A stretch of DNA of 64,000 nt, from assembly GCA_030142905.1 (NCBI GenBank), contig JASJOG010000068.1, forward strand, positions 124,001 through 188,000, in the 5' to 3' direction. Under the pieces are notes generated by a model, which was not told the DNA's origin, did no database searches, and saw only the letters and a list, made by a program, of their open reading frames with translations. Below, in pieces: positions 12,401 through 24,287 of this stretch. The stretch is from Heliopora coerulea (taxonomy: Eukaryota > Cnidaria > Anthozoa > Scleralcyonacea > Helioporidae). The stretch's first letter is position 1. Each line of letters starts with the position of its first letter. Position numbers and translations under genes: made by a program.

Positions 12401-15400
12401 GTGACCAAAGAAACTTTAGTTTTTGTTGTTAACCATGGGAATAAACACAGCATCGAAATCTTTCAATTTGACCATCAGAACCTGGCATTGCAACACAAGA
12501 AAACTATCAGGGACAAAAATATTTATCTTCCAAATGATGTTGTAGCAGTTGGTGAGCTTTAGAAAAGATTACCAGTATCCTATTACTATAATGCTTGTAT
12601 GCTGATGAGATTCAGGAATATAACATTCAAAAATATATTATTAAAATATATTATATTATATATATATATATACATACAGTATATATGTATATATATATAT
12701 TATTACTAAAATATATTATTTTTATTATATATTATTAAATATATATATATATGCATCCAAAGGTTCCATTGGTATTTAATATATATTTTCACCTGATACA
12801 TTATGAAAAATAAGCAAGTTTTTAAAAGTAAAAAGAAAAATAATTATCCTCTAGTTCTGAAAACAACTAATCAGATAATTATCTCTGCCCCATTCATGCC
12901 TAAATGACCTTCCCAAACTTCTCTACTACATAAAATTGTGTGGCATTAACTAGTATAAAATGCAAGGAGCCCTTCTAAGGCAGCAATGAATTAAACACTA
13001 GGTTATTTTATTTTTAATCAACAAAGTAAGGGACATGTGTTTGCGTAAGGGTTAACCCATGCTGATTATGAACTGTGACATAGTAAACACACAAAATCCC
13101 AGGATGGAAGGATAAATTTTTGCTCCCTGGAAAGCAAAGGCTGGCTATGCCACTGCTGTAATTTTAATTTAAAAACAGCTTTGTACATTGGAAAATGTCC
13201 AAAATGGGTAAAGTGATCAATTGAAAATAACTATAATTTTAGACACATTTGACCTTACTCATATATTGAGAGTTTATACCAGTGTATCATTATAATATAA
13301 TAATTCACCTATTGACTTCAACTTTTTCTTTTATTTTAGGGCCTGAAAGTTTCTATGTCACAAATGATTTGTATTTCTCCAACTATATACTAAAACAGAT
13401 TGAAGCTTACTATCCATTTAAACTAGGCAGTATTGCCTTTTATAATGGAGAAGCAGCCAAGATTGTTGCTGACAACATGGCTTTTGCAAATGGGATTGAC
13501 ATTGATAAAACAGGAAAGTAAGTCCACAGTAATAATTATTATGCATGATGTGGTTACCAAAAATCATTACAGGGTTGGAAAATTATTTGCTAAATCATGA
13601 TTGAAAATTATGATCTGATGTATTACAAAATACCTTACCATTGTTTATTTAATTAAAATATCCCACATCCTATAGATATGTCTATGCTGTATCTGGTTTG
13701 GACAATAGCATCTTTATTTTTAAACGGAATATGGATAACAGTTTAGCCAAATGTCAGGTAAAGCATAGATTGTCCAGCAATGGACACCAAGGGCATTGGA
13801 GATCACTGAAAAGTATGAAATACCAATATGTCTGTCTACCCATATTTTGTATATGGTAATGTATGTATACACAGTCAAACCTCCCCTTGCAGACACCTCC
13901 TGTAAGTGGACATCTCTTGTAAGCGGACACCTCTTGTAAGTGGACACCATGCTTGGGTTCTGGCCAAATGTCCATTATATCACCATTTTAACGACCTCTT
14001 GTAAGCGGAGACCAAAACATAAACCCCAAATAGCATTATAACCTCTTGTGAGCGGACGGTTAGCACTTCACTACCTTTAAAATGGTTCTTATTGGATGCA
14101 GCGACAGTGTAGTTAAAATAACTTGGGTGCAACAAGCATAAACAGCTGTTGCCCAAACAAGTACAAACAGCTGTTCCCTGAAGCAACAACATTAGATAAT
14201 GGGTATTTTTCAAAATAGAATTTTTAGTAACGGACAGACATAGATAGGACTTAACATGTTTTTTGAAAAACTAGAAAGTCAAAATTTGGTTGTTTTTAAC
14301 TTTTATTAAATGTTTTAACTTAGATTTACAGAGGATAACATATCTTCAAGGTAAATCTTTTGGTTTTTCCAAAATTTAATTTTAAAGTTTTCAAAAATTT
14401 GGTAATGGACAGACAAGATAAAAGCAAGATTTTCTCTAGTTAAACTTTAAACAAGTTCTTTATCTAAATGAAAAGAACTTACATGAAAAAAACTATTTGA
14501 ATATGTCAAGTGATGACCTAGGAACCAGAAATAATCAACTCTGAATAAATTCATATTATATTTGGTAAACAATGCTTTATCAAAGAAAATAGGATTTGGT
14601 AATGGACAGACATTTCATTAAGTAACAGACAGACACTATCTAAATTTGGTAGGTTAACACAACTTTTTTAAAACCTTTTTGACACAAATACTATTTTGCT
14701 ATAATGAGACCACAAAATTTCACCTTCAATGTATTTTGGCAATTTTTTTAACCCTACAAAGACCATTCTGGGGTTGTGGGGTGGGGTTGTGGGGTGGGGT
14801 TGTGGGGTGGGGTTGTGGGGTGGGGTTGTGGGGTGGGGTTGTGGAGTGGGGTTGTGGGTGTTTGCTGGGCTGGCTGGATCTCGTTTGTAATTTCCAGACA
14901 ACTTAAGCAATGAATATGAATCTTGACACAATTAACTAAATAAACAATTTGGGGCATGGAAATTTGTGCTGACTTCATTTTTATTTTGCTGACATCAGCA
15001 TAAATTTTTTGGTGGCAAAAACCTGTAAAATAGGTCTTTCAGGATAACTGTAGTAAAAATGACTCCTGAAAAGCTTATTACAATGCAGTTTTCTGTAATT
15101 GCAAGGAAATACCCTAAGCTTTATGATAAAATGAAATTTGGATGCAAACATGGTGCCAGAATGCCAGAAATTGCACTGGAAGCACCAGAAAATCTGAAAA
15201 TTGCCCTCAACCCCCCCCCCCCCCATCCCCCTGCTGTCTTTGTAGGGTTAAAGAAACAAGGTATACTTTAACTCGCATCTGAAGATAATTAACTATTAAC
15301 TGAATATTAATGAACCTCTCATAAGTGGACACCTCACATAAGTGGACACCCTCAGGACTTTAAAACGGTGTCCGCTTGCAGGAGGTTCGACTGTATATAT

Positions 15401-15547
15401 ATATACATAAGTTCTTATATATATATAATAAAAGTTCTTATGAAGTAACCAAATCTTGTGTTGTGATTATTCCGCTCTACCTCAATATAGACCACTCTGC
15501 ATCCAAATGATTTTGTTATTGATACTTGTTATGGACACATATATCTA

Positions 15548-15616
<69 letters not shown>

Positions 15617-16053
15617 CTCTCTGTGTGTGTTGCACATGCATGTGTGTTTGTATTACTGTTTGTGCTCTTGTTTGGTCAGTTTTCCATTTTCAATCTTGGT
15701 TAAATAACAAGTGACTTCTTATCCAGGAAATATTTGTTGGCTCCATACTTGATAACCTTAATGTGGATGATGAAACTGGGGATTTGTGGACTGCTGGTCT
15801 AACACAAGCTATGGCCTATATGGACTACAACAAAAACCTCAGCAAACCTTGTCCATCTCGAGTTTTTCGTGTAGAGTTAAGTGGTGAGAATTCAGATAAC
15901 CAACCACTTAAAGTGGACAACATTGTGGAAGTTTATTCTAGCACTGGTGATGGAAATTTGAAATGTGCCAGTACAGCAGTATTTTACAAAGGCAAGATGT
16001 TAATTGGAACTATCTTTGACAACTTGATGTATTGCAAGGTACTGGCAATGTAG
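9484..16053 (+). CDS. PON: Paraoxonase/arylesterase-like gene A, seven exons, lacks dyad histidine
   Basis: Six-bladed propeller, calcium-dependent lactonase/arylesterase family. Exons: 9484-9569, 10674-10738, 11293-11348, 12230-12551, 13340-13517, 13676-13757, 15727-16053, giving 371 aa (PON1 has 355). The N terminus is a hydrophobic segment (about 8-29) that, as in PON1, may be an uncleaved anchor. By motif position the predicted Ca ligands are E55 and D56 (GSEDIDMLPNG), N171 (PNDVVAVG), N227 (FANGID) and D272-N273 (LDNLNVD). C46 and C366 match the PON1 disulphide cysteines. H138 (VVNH) is present, but the position of PON1 H115 is alanine (FNPAGID, residue 118). It is the most divergent of the four copies. 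Intron 6 is enlarged by a TIR element (13872-15393). Another calcium-dependent propeller hydrolase is unlikely given colinearity with PON1. Confidence 0.88.
9985..10090. repeat. G-rich MITE-like fragment
   Basis: The sequence GGGGCGTTGGAGGTGGG followed by G- and C-rich inverted blocks (GGGCCAGGG, TTGGCCCTCC, GGTGGGGGG, CTCCCCC) resembles the interior of the element at 1747-2036. No second end is visible. It lies in intron 1 of paraoxonase A. Confidence 0.35.
12013..12112. repeat. 100-bp inverted-repeat element, best copy of the family
   Basis: The ends TTAACCCATCAA and TTGATGGGTTAA are perfect 12-bp inverted repeats, and the interior also folds (AGGGCTCA with TGAGCCCT). The central CTGGCTAATGCCAGA forms a small hairpin. 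It lies in intron 3 of paraoxonase A. Confidence 0.7.
12637..12755. repeat. AT-rich simple repeat
   Basis: Almost pure A/T with (TA)n tracts and ATTATT words, in intron 4 of paraoxonase A. Confidence 0.8.
13872..15393. mobile_element. Non-autonomous DNA transposon with CAGTCRAACCTCC ends
   Basis: The left end CAGTCAAACCTCCCCTTGC and the right end GCAGGAGGTTCGACTG are inverted copies. Several direct or inverted repeats of a CTTGTAAGCGGACACC-type word sit just inside each end (13890-14055 and 15310-15380). CAGTC-AACCTC ends recall pogo/Tigger-type elements, but no transposase frame and no clear target duplication were seen. It fills most of intron 6 of paraoxonase A and is absent from genes B-D. 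Confidence 0.65.
14768..14857. repeat. 14-bp minisatellite (GGGGTTGTGGGGTG)n
   Basis: About six near-identical tandem copies of a G-rich 14-mer occur on the + strand inside the TIR element of paraoxonase A intron 6. The G runs make it a candidate G-quadruplex. Confidence 0.9.
15549..15612. repeat. (TA)n(TG)n compound microsatellite
   Basis: An uninterrupted TA tract is followed by a GT tract, in intron 6 of paraoxonase A about 115 bp before the last exon. Confidence 0.95.
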
Positions 16054-16084
16054 CCAGCTGTATCTATCTCAGTAGATATCTCTT

Positions 16085-16467
16085 CAACAGAGACCCCCTC
16101 TCCTCAAGAAACTGGTCATGAACATCTTTTTTCACCGACCACCACATCTAATTTCTTTTCTATTAAATGTCACTGTGATCTTCAATGTGGTTTTTGCAGT
16201 TCTTTTTATCTAGCTTTAAACGAAGAGAAATACTACACACAACCCTGAGTGTTAAGTGGGGCCTTGTGCTATGGCCATCAATGAGGAACCCACTTCTTTC
16301 TGACACATTAAGGCGATGGCATGTGAGCATGTCCGGTTGAAGGGCGTAGCTCATTCCAGGTGACTTTGATCAAGGGTATAATTTATACCAAAGTAGGCGT
16401 GCGATATTATTGAAGACGTTGTACTTTTGTCCAACCCAACTTGAAAGGACCTACATTTAATGGAATA
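16085..16467. repeat. Duplicated 5' flank of paraoxonase gene B
   Basis: This block, from ACCCCCTCTCCTCAA to the start codon, recurs upstream of gene C (about 26168-26535) and partly upstream of gene D (about 40565-40792). It should contain the promoters of the three young copies. A shared GGGTATAATTTATACC palindromic A/T-rich word (about 16375-16390) lies roughly 80-90 bp before each start codon. No other gene is seen in the gap. Confidence 0.7.
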
Positions 16468-19400
16468 ATGGCGTTCGCTAAGCGAGTTTTAATTATTGCC
16501 TTCATCGCTTGGCTGTGTTTCCGAGTCACTGTTGTCTTGAAATATTTGTAAGTACATACATAAATAAAATGACCTCCGTGAGTTAATAAAGCAGTACGTG
16601 GCAACTAATAGATAAAAGAGCGAAATGAAACGAAGAGTATAGTTGTATCAAATATTATACATTTAATGTCAGAGAAAATATCTTTGTTTAAATGCGTGAA
16701 TTAAGTGGTGTATTTATGAGAATTGGGACTGATATTTTGCTGTTGCGTTTGACTTGGAATTTCTTTTATGATTGCGCTAAATACGCGAAGACGTTTGCGT
16801 CGGCAGACATAATTTGAAACTAATTTCAGGCGATTACGTCGTGGTTTAGGTTTACTCAAGAAGCATTGGGCGATGAAGATTAGAAAAAAGCAAGCTATAT
16901 TTTACTAACGTGGAATAATGCTGCATCTCTTTAAGAATACCTCAATTAACTTTATTCGGTCCATACTCGACTTCTTAATTTCACTCCGACAAACGCCCGA
17001 CCACGATTTTAAACAAAGGTCTTTCTGGTTGCTGAAGTTGTACTTGTCTTTCAAAACAAATCGTAGCACGAAAAATGTAGTTGTATCGAACCGTGAATGG
17101 TTTGTTTCGAACAATTTCCAGGTCAGTAGTTTGAAAGTTGCACGAAGTTAAAACTTGTGTTTAAATTTTACACCTCTTTGACCACCCACTGATAGCTGCT
17201 TGCGCTAACTGGCACCACCACCAGCACGTCTAAGCCAGTTCAAATTTGGATGTAAATTTTCCTTGAGATAAGTACTGTTTTGGCAGCTACAACAAACCGC
17301 CGTGAATTACCATTTACCAAAAATAATCTTTACAGGAAATTCTACACAACAGTAGCCAATATATGCAGCAAGTATTGCGTAAATTTCCAACTACAATGGA
17401 CTTTTTGGGACATTTAATCTGCAATATTGTTCACGTTGTGCTGATATAATAACACCAGGAAAAGGTTTAGCACTCATAGTTTTTATTTTCATTCATTTTT
17501 AATTATTTTCATGTCACTAGATGTGGCAATATTTTGACAGATTACACCTAATGAGAAAATTTTAGCAAGATTTTTTTTTTATTTTTTTTACCCATGCAGT
17601 ATGATGCAAAATGCATTACTTGCAGAATGCATTACCTGAATAATGTTAAACTGATTAATGATATACATGACACTACACTTTTAATCTATTCTGACTGAAT
17701 TAGGATGAAAACTTATAACTGAGTGCAACATGATGACTAATTTTAACAAATAGAAAATAGTATGGGTTTCTCTGAGCTATAGTAGAAACATGAATGCATA
17801 GTGGAAGCATGAGGCACAGGCTTAGCTGAGTGTTTTCTGGTATTTTTTGGGTTGATATTGCATCATGAATGTTTCTGTCACATTGGAGACAATAAAGGTA
17901 TTTTCTATTTTTTTTAAAGTAAATAACCAAGGGTTCTTTTCAAGTTTCCATGACATCATCCATTACCCTGTGCTCTAATACAAAATGAAAATGATGTCAG
18001 TGTGTCTCTGTCCACTGAATGAAAAATTATGCTTGTTCAATCACAGCATGCATAGGATGAGTGTTTTTTATAAATAAATACAGTATAAAATAAGTCATAA
18101 GACCATAATGGTTCAGGAACTGCTGACATAAAGTGAGAAATACTGATGTTTCAAGTCAAGGTCCCTTGCTGGAATGAAATTGAATGTGAAGTAATACAAA
18201 AACTAGTTGTTGAATTTAGATCAAGCATTACTCTATCAGTTGTTTACCACTTTCTGTTTAACTCTGACAAAGGGTGTTCACTCAAAATGTTGCCATAGTA
18301 TTAATTTTTTACATTAAAGTAGGGTATTTCCATAGAAACCTTTTGGGTTTTTTACCCATCATTTAACACTGCCTATGCCACGTTTTACTTTTACATGAAA
18401 GATGTCATACTTCAGTATTATTTCCACCAAATCATTCCATAATGCACAAATATTTGTCATGTCCTTGTCAAATTTGGAGCTTGAAACTGGCTACACTGTT
18501 TTCAGGATGATCATCAGGTAACATTACAGTATTATAGCCTTGAATGCCTTGTTTTAATGAATTTACTGTTTCATTGATCAATTTTTCCTTGCAAAGGGGT
18601 AGAGCTCATCCCTTTGACAAAACAAACTGTCTGGTGTTTAGCCATAGTAAAATACTAAAGGGCACCCTTGCCCCTTAATGGGTTAATCATGAATGCATGT
18701 CTTTGTTTGTACAGTATATTTTGTATGGTCACCAGAAACTGCTGATACAGAGAGTTATTTTGCTGTAGACAGTGCAATGTTTGTGTACAGGTTTCTGCTA
18801 AACTACTATTACTTCTGTTTCATTAGAGCTGTATTTGGAGTTGGTACTCCTATGTTTAGCCATGCTCCTGGCCCATGCAAGATATTTCATGGTACATAAA
18901 TGTATTAAATTAGTAATTACTACAGTTAAATAATTTAGAGAAATGCATGCATGTCAATTAATTTTTTGCACATTTTTACACAATAACCTTTTGTATGACA
19001 AAAAACCATACTGTACTGTACCTTTGTTATACCTTAACATGTTTTGGTTTGCAGTGAATGGATCAGAAGATATTGACTTGCTACCAAATGGTCTTGCCAT
19101 TATTTCATCAGTAAGTCAAACATATCCTGTTTTTGTTATAATTATTATTTTGAGGGTTGTCCAGGTTGGAACAAGTTTTTGGTGGACATTACCATGTTTA
19201 ATTAACTCATTAAGGGGCAGGGCTCATCCTTTTGATGAGTAAAATGAATTGTCTGGAGTTAGCCAGAGTGTAATAGTGAAGTGTAGTCTTATCCCTTAGT
19301 GGCTTAAATACACAACTCCAGTAACCCACTAACAGCAGTAACTCCAGCAGTAATAGTAGCAGTAACTCCAGTAACAGCATAAACATGTTTTGATATTTCT

Positions 19401-22400
19401 ACCTTTTAACTAAATTTTAGTTGTTGTTAGAAAATTAATGCATTCTGGATCATGTTGACTGAAATGTTCTTTTTATGAACTCCATTTCATATAAATGACT
19501 ATGATGTGAAAGTAGGACAGTTACACTAGTATTAACCTGTGGGTAACCTTGGTAATGAAATTATTTGTGCTTTTTAGTGCTGTTTCAATATATATTTTTG
19601 AAAAAGAAAGAGTAAAAGGTTGTAACATACTAAAAGATTTTTATTTAGAATCTTTTCCTGTGGAAGCTCTGAGGACTAACCTAGCAATTTTTAAATATTC
19701 TTCCATCTCCTAATGTTTGAAATTGGATAGGTTTATAATAATAATAATAATAATAATAATAATTGCCACCAGCACGTTGATGGTAAACAAAACCCTGTGG
19801 TGATAGTTTGACCATTTCAATTATATTTAGGGGCTGAGATATTTCAGTGCACTTCCACCTGATCCAGCCATGCTGACCCGTGAAGGAAAACTTTATGCAT
19901 TTGATTTCAACCACCCTGATGCAGGCATTAAGGAGGTAGCACTGGAAAACTTTGACAAGTCTGACCTTATTCCACATGGCATTGACCTTTATACTGATCC
20001 AAGAACCAAAGAAACCTTTTTGTTTGTTGTAAATCATGCAGGAGGCAGAGAAAGTATTGAAATTTTTGAATTTGATGAAGAGCAGTTGGTGCTGAAACAC
20101 AGGAAAAAAATAACAGACAAGAACATTTATCATCCAAATGATGTGGTGGCAGTGGGTAAGTTTTGGAGCAATAGTGCTTACAGTTCTACTAGGCTGAATT
20201 AATATCTGTTGTGGTGAATACTTTCAAGTTTGTAAAACTTAATGTTATGTCAGGCTTCACATTACTAACTGGATTAACCAGGATAACTGAAACTCTGAAA
20301 AGTACAGATTGTATAGAAAATCTTCATGTGTCCCCTTTCTATTTTGGTACTTATATGAAAATAAAGAAATCGTAGACTTGTCACCACAGTCTTTAGGGAG
20401 CTATGTAGTTTCTGTCTCTGGTTTTAATTTTTAAATTTCCCATGAGCACCATTCAGACACTTCACATACATTCATTGCTAACAAATTAAGAGGGGTTTAT
20501 TACCATTGATACCAAGTTTTGCCTTAAGACGATAATTATTAACTTGTAATAAATGTCAGCACTTGGTACAAAACACGAAAAATGGCCATTAAGGAATAAC
20601 AAAGTTTAATGTGACATTTATTAGATGAAACTTTATTATTTCTTTATGGCTATTATTTTTATTTTTATACTGGATGCTGATATTTTTTACATGATTACAT
20701 TTTTCATCCAAAGAATCTCTTGTGAATGTTCTAAAGAGACAATAATTGTTAGCTTGTCCAAATGAAAAGTGCACTGGTGTCTGGAAAATGTTTACTTCTT
20801 GTTCCTTAAGTATGGTTATAGTGTAATAATATATATTGAAAATCTAATTATGTTGTTATAACAGAAGTTAGCTTTATACTGCCTTTAATGCCAACATGAT
20901 CACCATAATTTTGAGTGTACCAACTGCCCATACTTATGGCATTACCAGTGCTTGGATGTATTAGACTAGACTATTAAATACTGGAAACCATAACCAGCAA
21001 ACAATTTAAGTAAATTTGAATATCAAGCTACAGAATGACATTTTTCAGTTTCTGTTTTATTCTTTATTAAATACTGGAGCCCTGCTTAATAATGTACAGG
21101 CAAGTATAATCAGTAAGAATCCCAAAACTATTATTTTCGGCTTTATGTTTCAAAAAGGAGTGGCCTACTAGTATTACCATTGTTGTAGGAGCCAGGGGGG
21201 CATTCAAGGCATGTACCCCCCAACCTTTTTGAAACAACAAAAATTGCCTATTATAGGCATGAAATGTACCCTTTTTAAAGAAATGCCTTTTTATTACAAA
21301 GTGTAATATCAGTTTATACCCTCTTGCTTGGGTTTATAGATTAAAAGATACATAAGAATATTAAAAAAACAAAAAAAAACAAAAACAAGCACATTGAACA
21401 ACATCACTTTTACTCTGATGTCAGTCTAACCAAGAAGCTGGAGCCTTGCCTGTTAAATTAGTATCTGAGAATCCTGATGAATCATCACAAACTAATCAAA
21501 CAATAGAATCAGTAAAGCCAGCAACATTGGACAAGGATCTTCAAGCAAAAGATTTTCAGTTTCACTAAAATGCAGACCTCAGTCAAAAGAACTAGTATGA
21601 CACATGATATCTTTTTTAAGGGTGCCCTTTCCATGCACAAAGGTACCTCTGAAAGGTTTTGCCCATCCCAACTTATATTTGCTTCCTGTAACACCACTAA
21701 GTATAACTGGATTCTGGAATACTGGGAAATATGGTCATAGCAGAAAATTAGGTGCAACCCCTTTTTTAATTAACTCATTAAGGGAAAAGGGCACACTCTG
21801 ATTTTACTGATCTTGCCATCACCAGACGATTTTACAGGCACCCAACAAGGGGATGACAGATCTATATCTGTGAAAATATTTCTTACTGAGTTACTTTTAT
21901 AATGGTTGATACTGTATTGTGGCATACCATGTACCAAAATTAATTGCTCAAATCACAAGCTATTAACCTGTTAACTGGGACATTATCTGGCAAAAATCTG
22001 ATAAACAATAATTTAAGCAGACTATGATGTACCACAGAATATTACTTTGTTCCCATACTTGCCTGAGACATGGTTTATTCTATGTTAGCTAATGCTGGCT
22101 GGGCAATTTTGTTGATTTAGTAAAGGGATCAAGCTTACTGAATGTGGTCCAACAAGAATAGGTCAGAAGAATATTTATAACATCATCCAAACCTTTTAAG
22201 GCTTATTTAATAGCAATCTTATCGATAGTTCATTTAACTCTTTCCTGGCAGAATAGAATGACAGAATAACCATATGATCATTTTGGATAATCCAGGAGTT
22301 GTACTGCTGAGCTGAAAAACTCACAATGTAGTGAATTTGAGGCAATTAATGGCCCTAATCAAGATCATATGCATGCAGTTATTCACATCAGTGAATTTCA

Positions 22401-24287
22401 TTTTACCTTAAAATCAAGTGAGCTAAAGTCATCACTATAAAATTTAATGGTTTCTATGGTCATCATACATTATTAATTGTAAACATTTTAGAGGAATCAT
22501 AATTATTTGCTGTTTGGAATTCTTTGTGATTATAGGGCCTGACAGTTTTTATACAACTAATGATCGTTACTTTGCAAGTCATTTATTGAATATGGTTGAA
22601 ACCTTTTATCCACTGAAGTTGGGAAATGTGGTCTTCTTTAATGGGACACACACCAGAATTGTTGCCAGTCAAATGCATATGGCAAATGGGATAAACATTG
22701 ACAAGACTGGGAAGTGAGTTTTTTCATAACAATCACTTTAGTAATATGTAACATCAGTTTTTGGCTACTGGTGAGCCATGATTTTTTTTTTTTTCCCTTT
22801 TTCACCACTGATCTTAATGCTTATGGATAATAACTTTTACCACCAGTATATACCTTGCAAGTGAACAGTGTTTTTTGCATAATTGATTGGTTCCCTTATC
22901 TCAGAATATCCTCCACCTTTACCTCTGAGTAACATCAATTTACTGTAACAGTTCTTCTATATGTATCCTGGAGTAAAGTATGATCTTTCATGGGTTTGTA
23001 TAATTTTTCATGTACTTTTATTTTGATAAAAATAACAAATTACCTTGCATTTTAATTTCCCTATGGGAAAAAGGCAACATTGTTGTAATCATGATAATTT
23101 TTTTAACTGATCATTAGGTTTTTGATTTTTTTCTCTCTTTAACTAGAGCAGAAAATATAATCAGATTCCATGTTGATTATGATTATTTACATTTTATGTC
23201 TCCATTTTCTTCCAGATATGTTTATGTTGCTTCCTTTTATGGTGGTGCGATCTTTGTTTTTATGAGAAAGGAGGACAATTCTTTAGATGAGCAACAGGTG
23301 GAGTATTAGAAATTAAATTTTAATCCCTATGAGTTATTAAAGTAAGACGTTTTGGTGTCTAAAGAGATTAGAAAAGTGTTGTAAGTGAGAACTTACAACA
23401 TAGTTTTCTATAACTGAGGAATTTTAACTTAAATATGTTTTATGTTTGAGAAACATGAGAGCTTGTTGGATATATTAAGCTAGATGAACGATCTTCAAGC
23501 TCGATACTCAGAAAATGATTTCTGAGCCCCAGATGGGGATTGAACTTGCAACCTTCTGATGACCGGTGAGATGCTCTAACCATTGAGCTACCAAGACTCA
23601 GATGGTGAGCTAAGGTGCAAATTCGATACATATGTGCGACCTAAGTACGATACTAATTTCATGTAAATGAACACAGTTGTGAAGACAATTGAGTTTATTT
23701 TAGATACCAAGGACAGCCTTCATAGAAATTTTGGGTGAAAGACTTCAGCTCATGAAGAGTTTCATTTTACCCTATAACCTATGGTTATGCAACCTTAGTT
23801 TGGGGGGGAGTAAACTGCAGGCATAAATAGTTGGCAGGCTACTACTTGTTTCCTTTGCTGTCAATCTCCCTCCATAAAATCTATTGTCATATTTGTTTTT
23901 TTAGTTTTATTTTTGTTTTCTTATATGTAATGTAACAACAGAAATGCTTATTTTGTACACCAGGAAATTAATGTGGGATTACTCGTTGACAATGTTTTTG
24001 TGGATGAAAGCAACAACCTTTGGATTGGCAGCTTAGGGCAAGTTTTTGCCTGCATGGAATACAGTACTAACTTCAGCAAACCTTGCCCTGCAAAAGTCAT
24101 TCAAGTCAAGTTGAGCCAGGAGAGCAAAGAAAAGGTTCCTTTCAAAGTGGATGATATCGTCGAATTCTATTCTTCAAGGGGAGAGGGCAACATTAAAGCA
24201 GCTAGTTCTGCAGTAATGTACCAAGGAAAATTACTAATTGGAACTGTCTTTAGTAATTTGATGTACTGTGACATTGTAGCAACCTAA
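16468..24287 (+). CDS. PON: Paraoxonase/arylesterase-like gene B, seven exons
   Basis: Exons: 16468-16547, 18827-18891, 19055-19110, 19831-20155, 22536-22713, 23216-23297, 23964-24287; 369 aa. The N-terminal hydrophobic anchor spans about residues 7-25. Predicted Ca ligands are E53 and D54 (GSEDIDLLPNG), N170 (PNDVVAVG), N226 (MANGIN) and D271-N272 (VDNVFVD). The His-His dyad is H116 (IPHGID) and H136 (VVNH). C44 and C364 match the PON1 disulphide. All core catalytic positions are intact, so an active calcium-dependent lactonase/arylesterase is likely; the substrate is unknown. Positions matching the PON1 active-site wall differ from copies C and D (see findings). Intron 6 carries a tRNA-derived SINE on the opposite strand. 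The exon 6 donor is GTGGAG, shared by B, C and D. Confidence 0.9.
18590..18685. repeat. TTAACCCATTAAGGGG-family repeat copy
   Basis: It ends CCCCTTAATGGGTTAA and contains the CTGGTGTTTAGCCATAGTAAAAT core word. It lies in intron 1 of gene B; orthologous copies occur in C (about 28620-28715) and D (about 44400-44475). Confidence 0.6.
19199..19306. repeat. TTAACCCATTAAGGGG-family repeat copy
   Basis: It begins TTAACTCATTAAGGGGCAGG and ends CCCTTAGTGGCTTAA, with an internal CTGGAGTTAGCCAG hairpin. It lies in intron 3 of gene B, with counterparts in C (about 29226-29334) and D (about 45003-45119). Confidence 0.6.
19734..19762. repeat. (AAT)n microsatellite
   Basis: About nine AAT/ATA units in intron 3 of gene B. 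Genes C and D carry a short unrelated stretch at this point instead. Confidence 0.9.
21767..21850. repeat. Degenerate TTAACCCATTAAGGGG-family copy
   Basis: It begins TTAACTCATTAAGGGAAAAG and carries the TTTTACTGATCTTGCCATCA-type core. It lies in intron 4 of gene B. Confidence 0.45.
22536..22713 (+). other. PON: Gene B exon 5 (propeller strand with Ca-ligand Asn)
   Basis: Shown separately because it illustrates the conserved 178-bp exon found in all four copies (13340-13517, 22536-22713, 30918-31095, 46650-46827). It begins in phase 1, right after the AVG motif, and ends in phase 2 with DKTGK. It carries the predicted Ca-ligand Asn of the ANGI/PNGI motif. Confidence 0.85.
23480..23600 (-). 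repeat. tRNA-derived SINE fragment
   Basis: On the minus strand the sequence has an A-box-like GGTAGCTCAATGGTTAGAGC and a B-box-like GCAAGTTCAATCCCC, spaced as in a tRNA and followed by a short non-tRNA tail. It lies in intron 6 of gene B. Tail-only relatives occur just after the BEL 3' LTR (40394-40440, opposite orientation) and, degraded, near 24840-24890, 32795-32850 and 48535-48590. The flanking positions do not fold into a clean cloverleaf, so a functional tRNA is unlikely. Confidence 0.6.

Noticed and set aside
19681..20133. 150-codon minus-strand frame opposite paraoxonase B exon 4 (also seen opposite C and D)
   Set aside because: It is the antisense shadow of the conserved coding exon and runs into an AAT microsatellite.
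23480..23600. Functional tRNA gene on the minus strand
   Set aside because: Box A and B are recognisable, but acceptor and anticodon stems do not pair convincingly and tail fragments recur elsewhere, so a SINE fits better.
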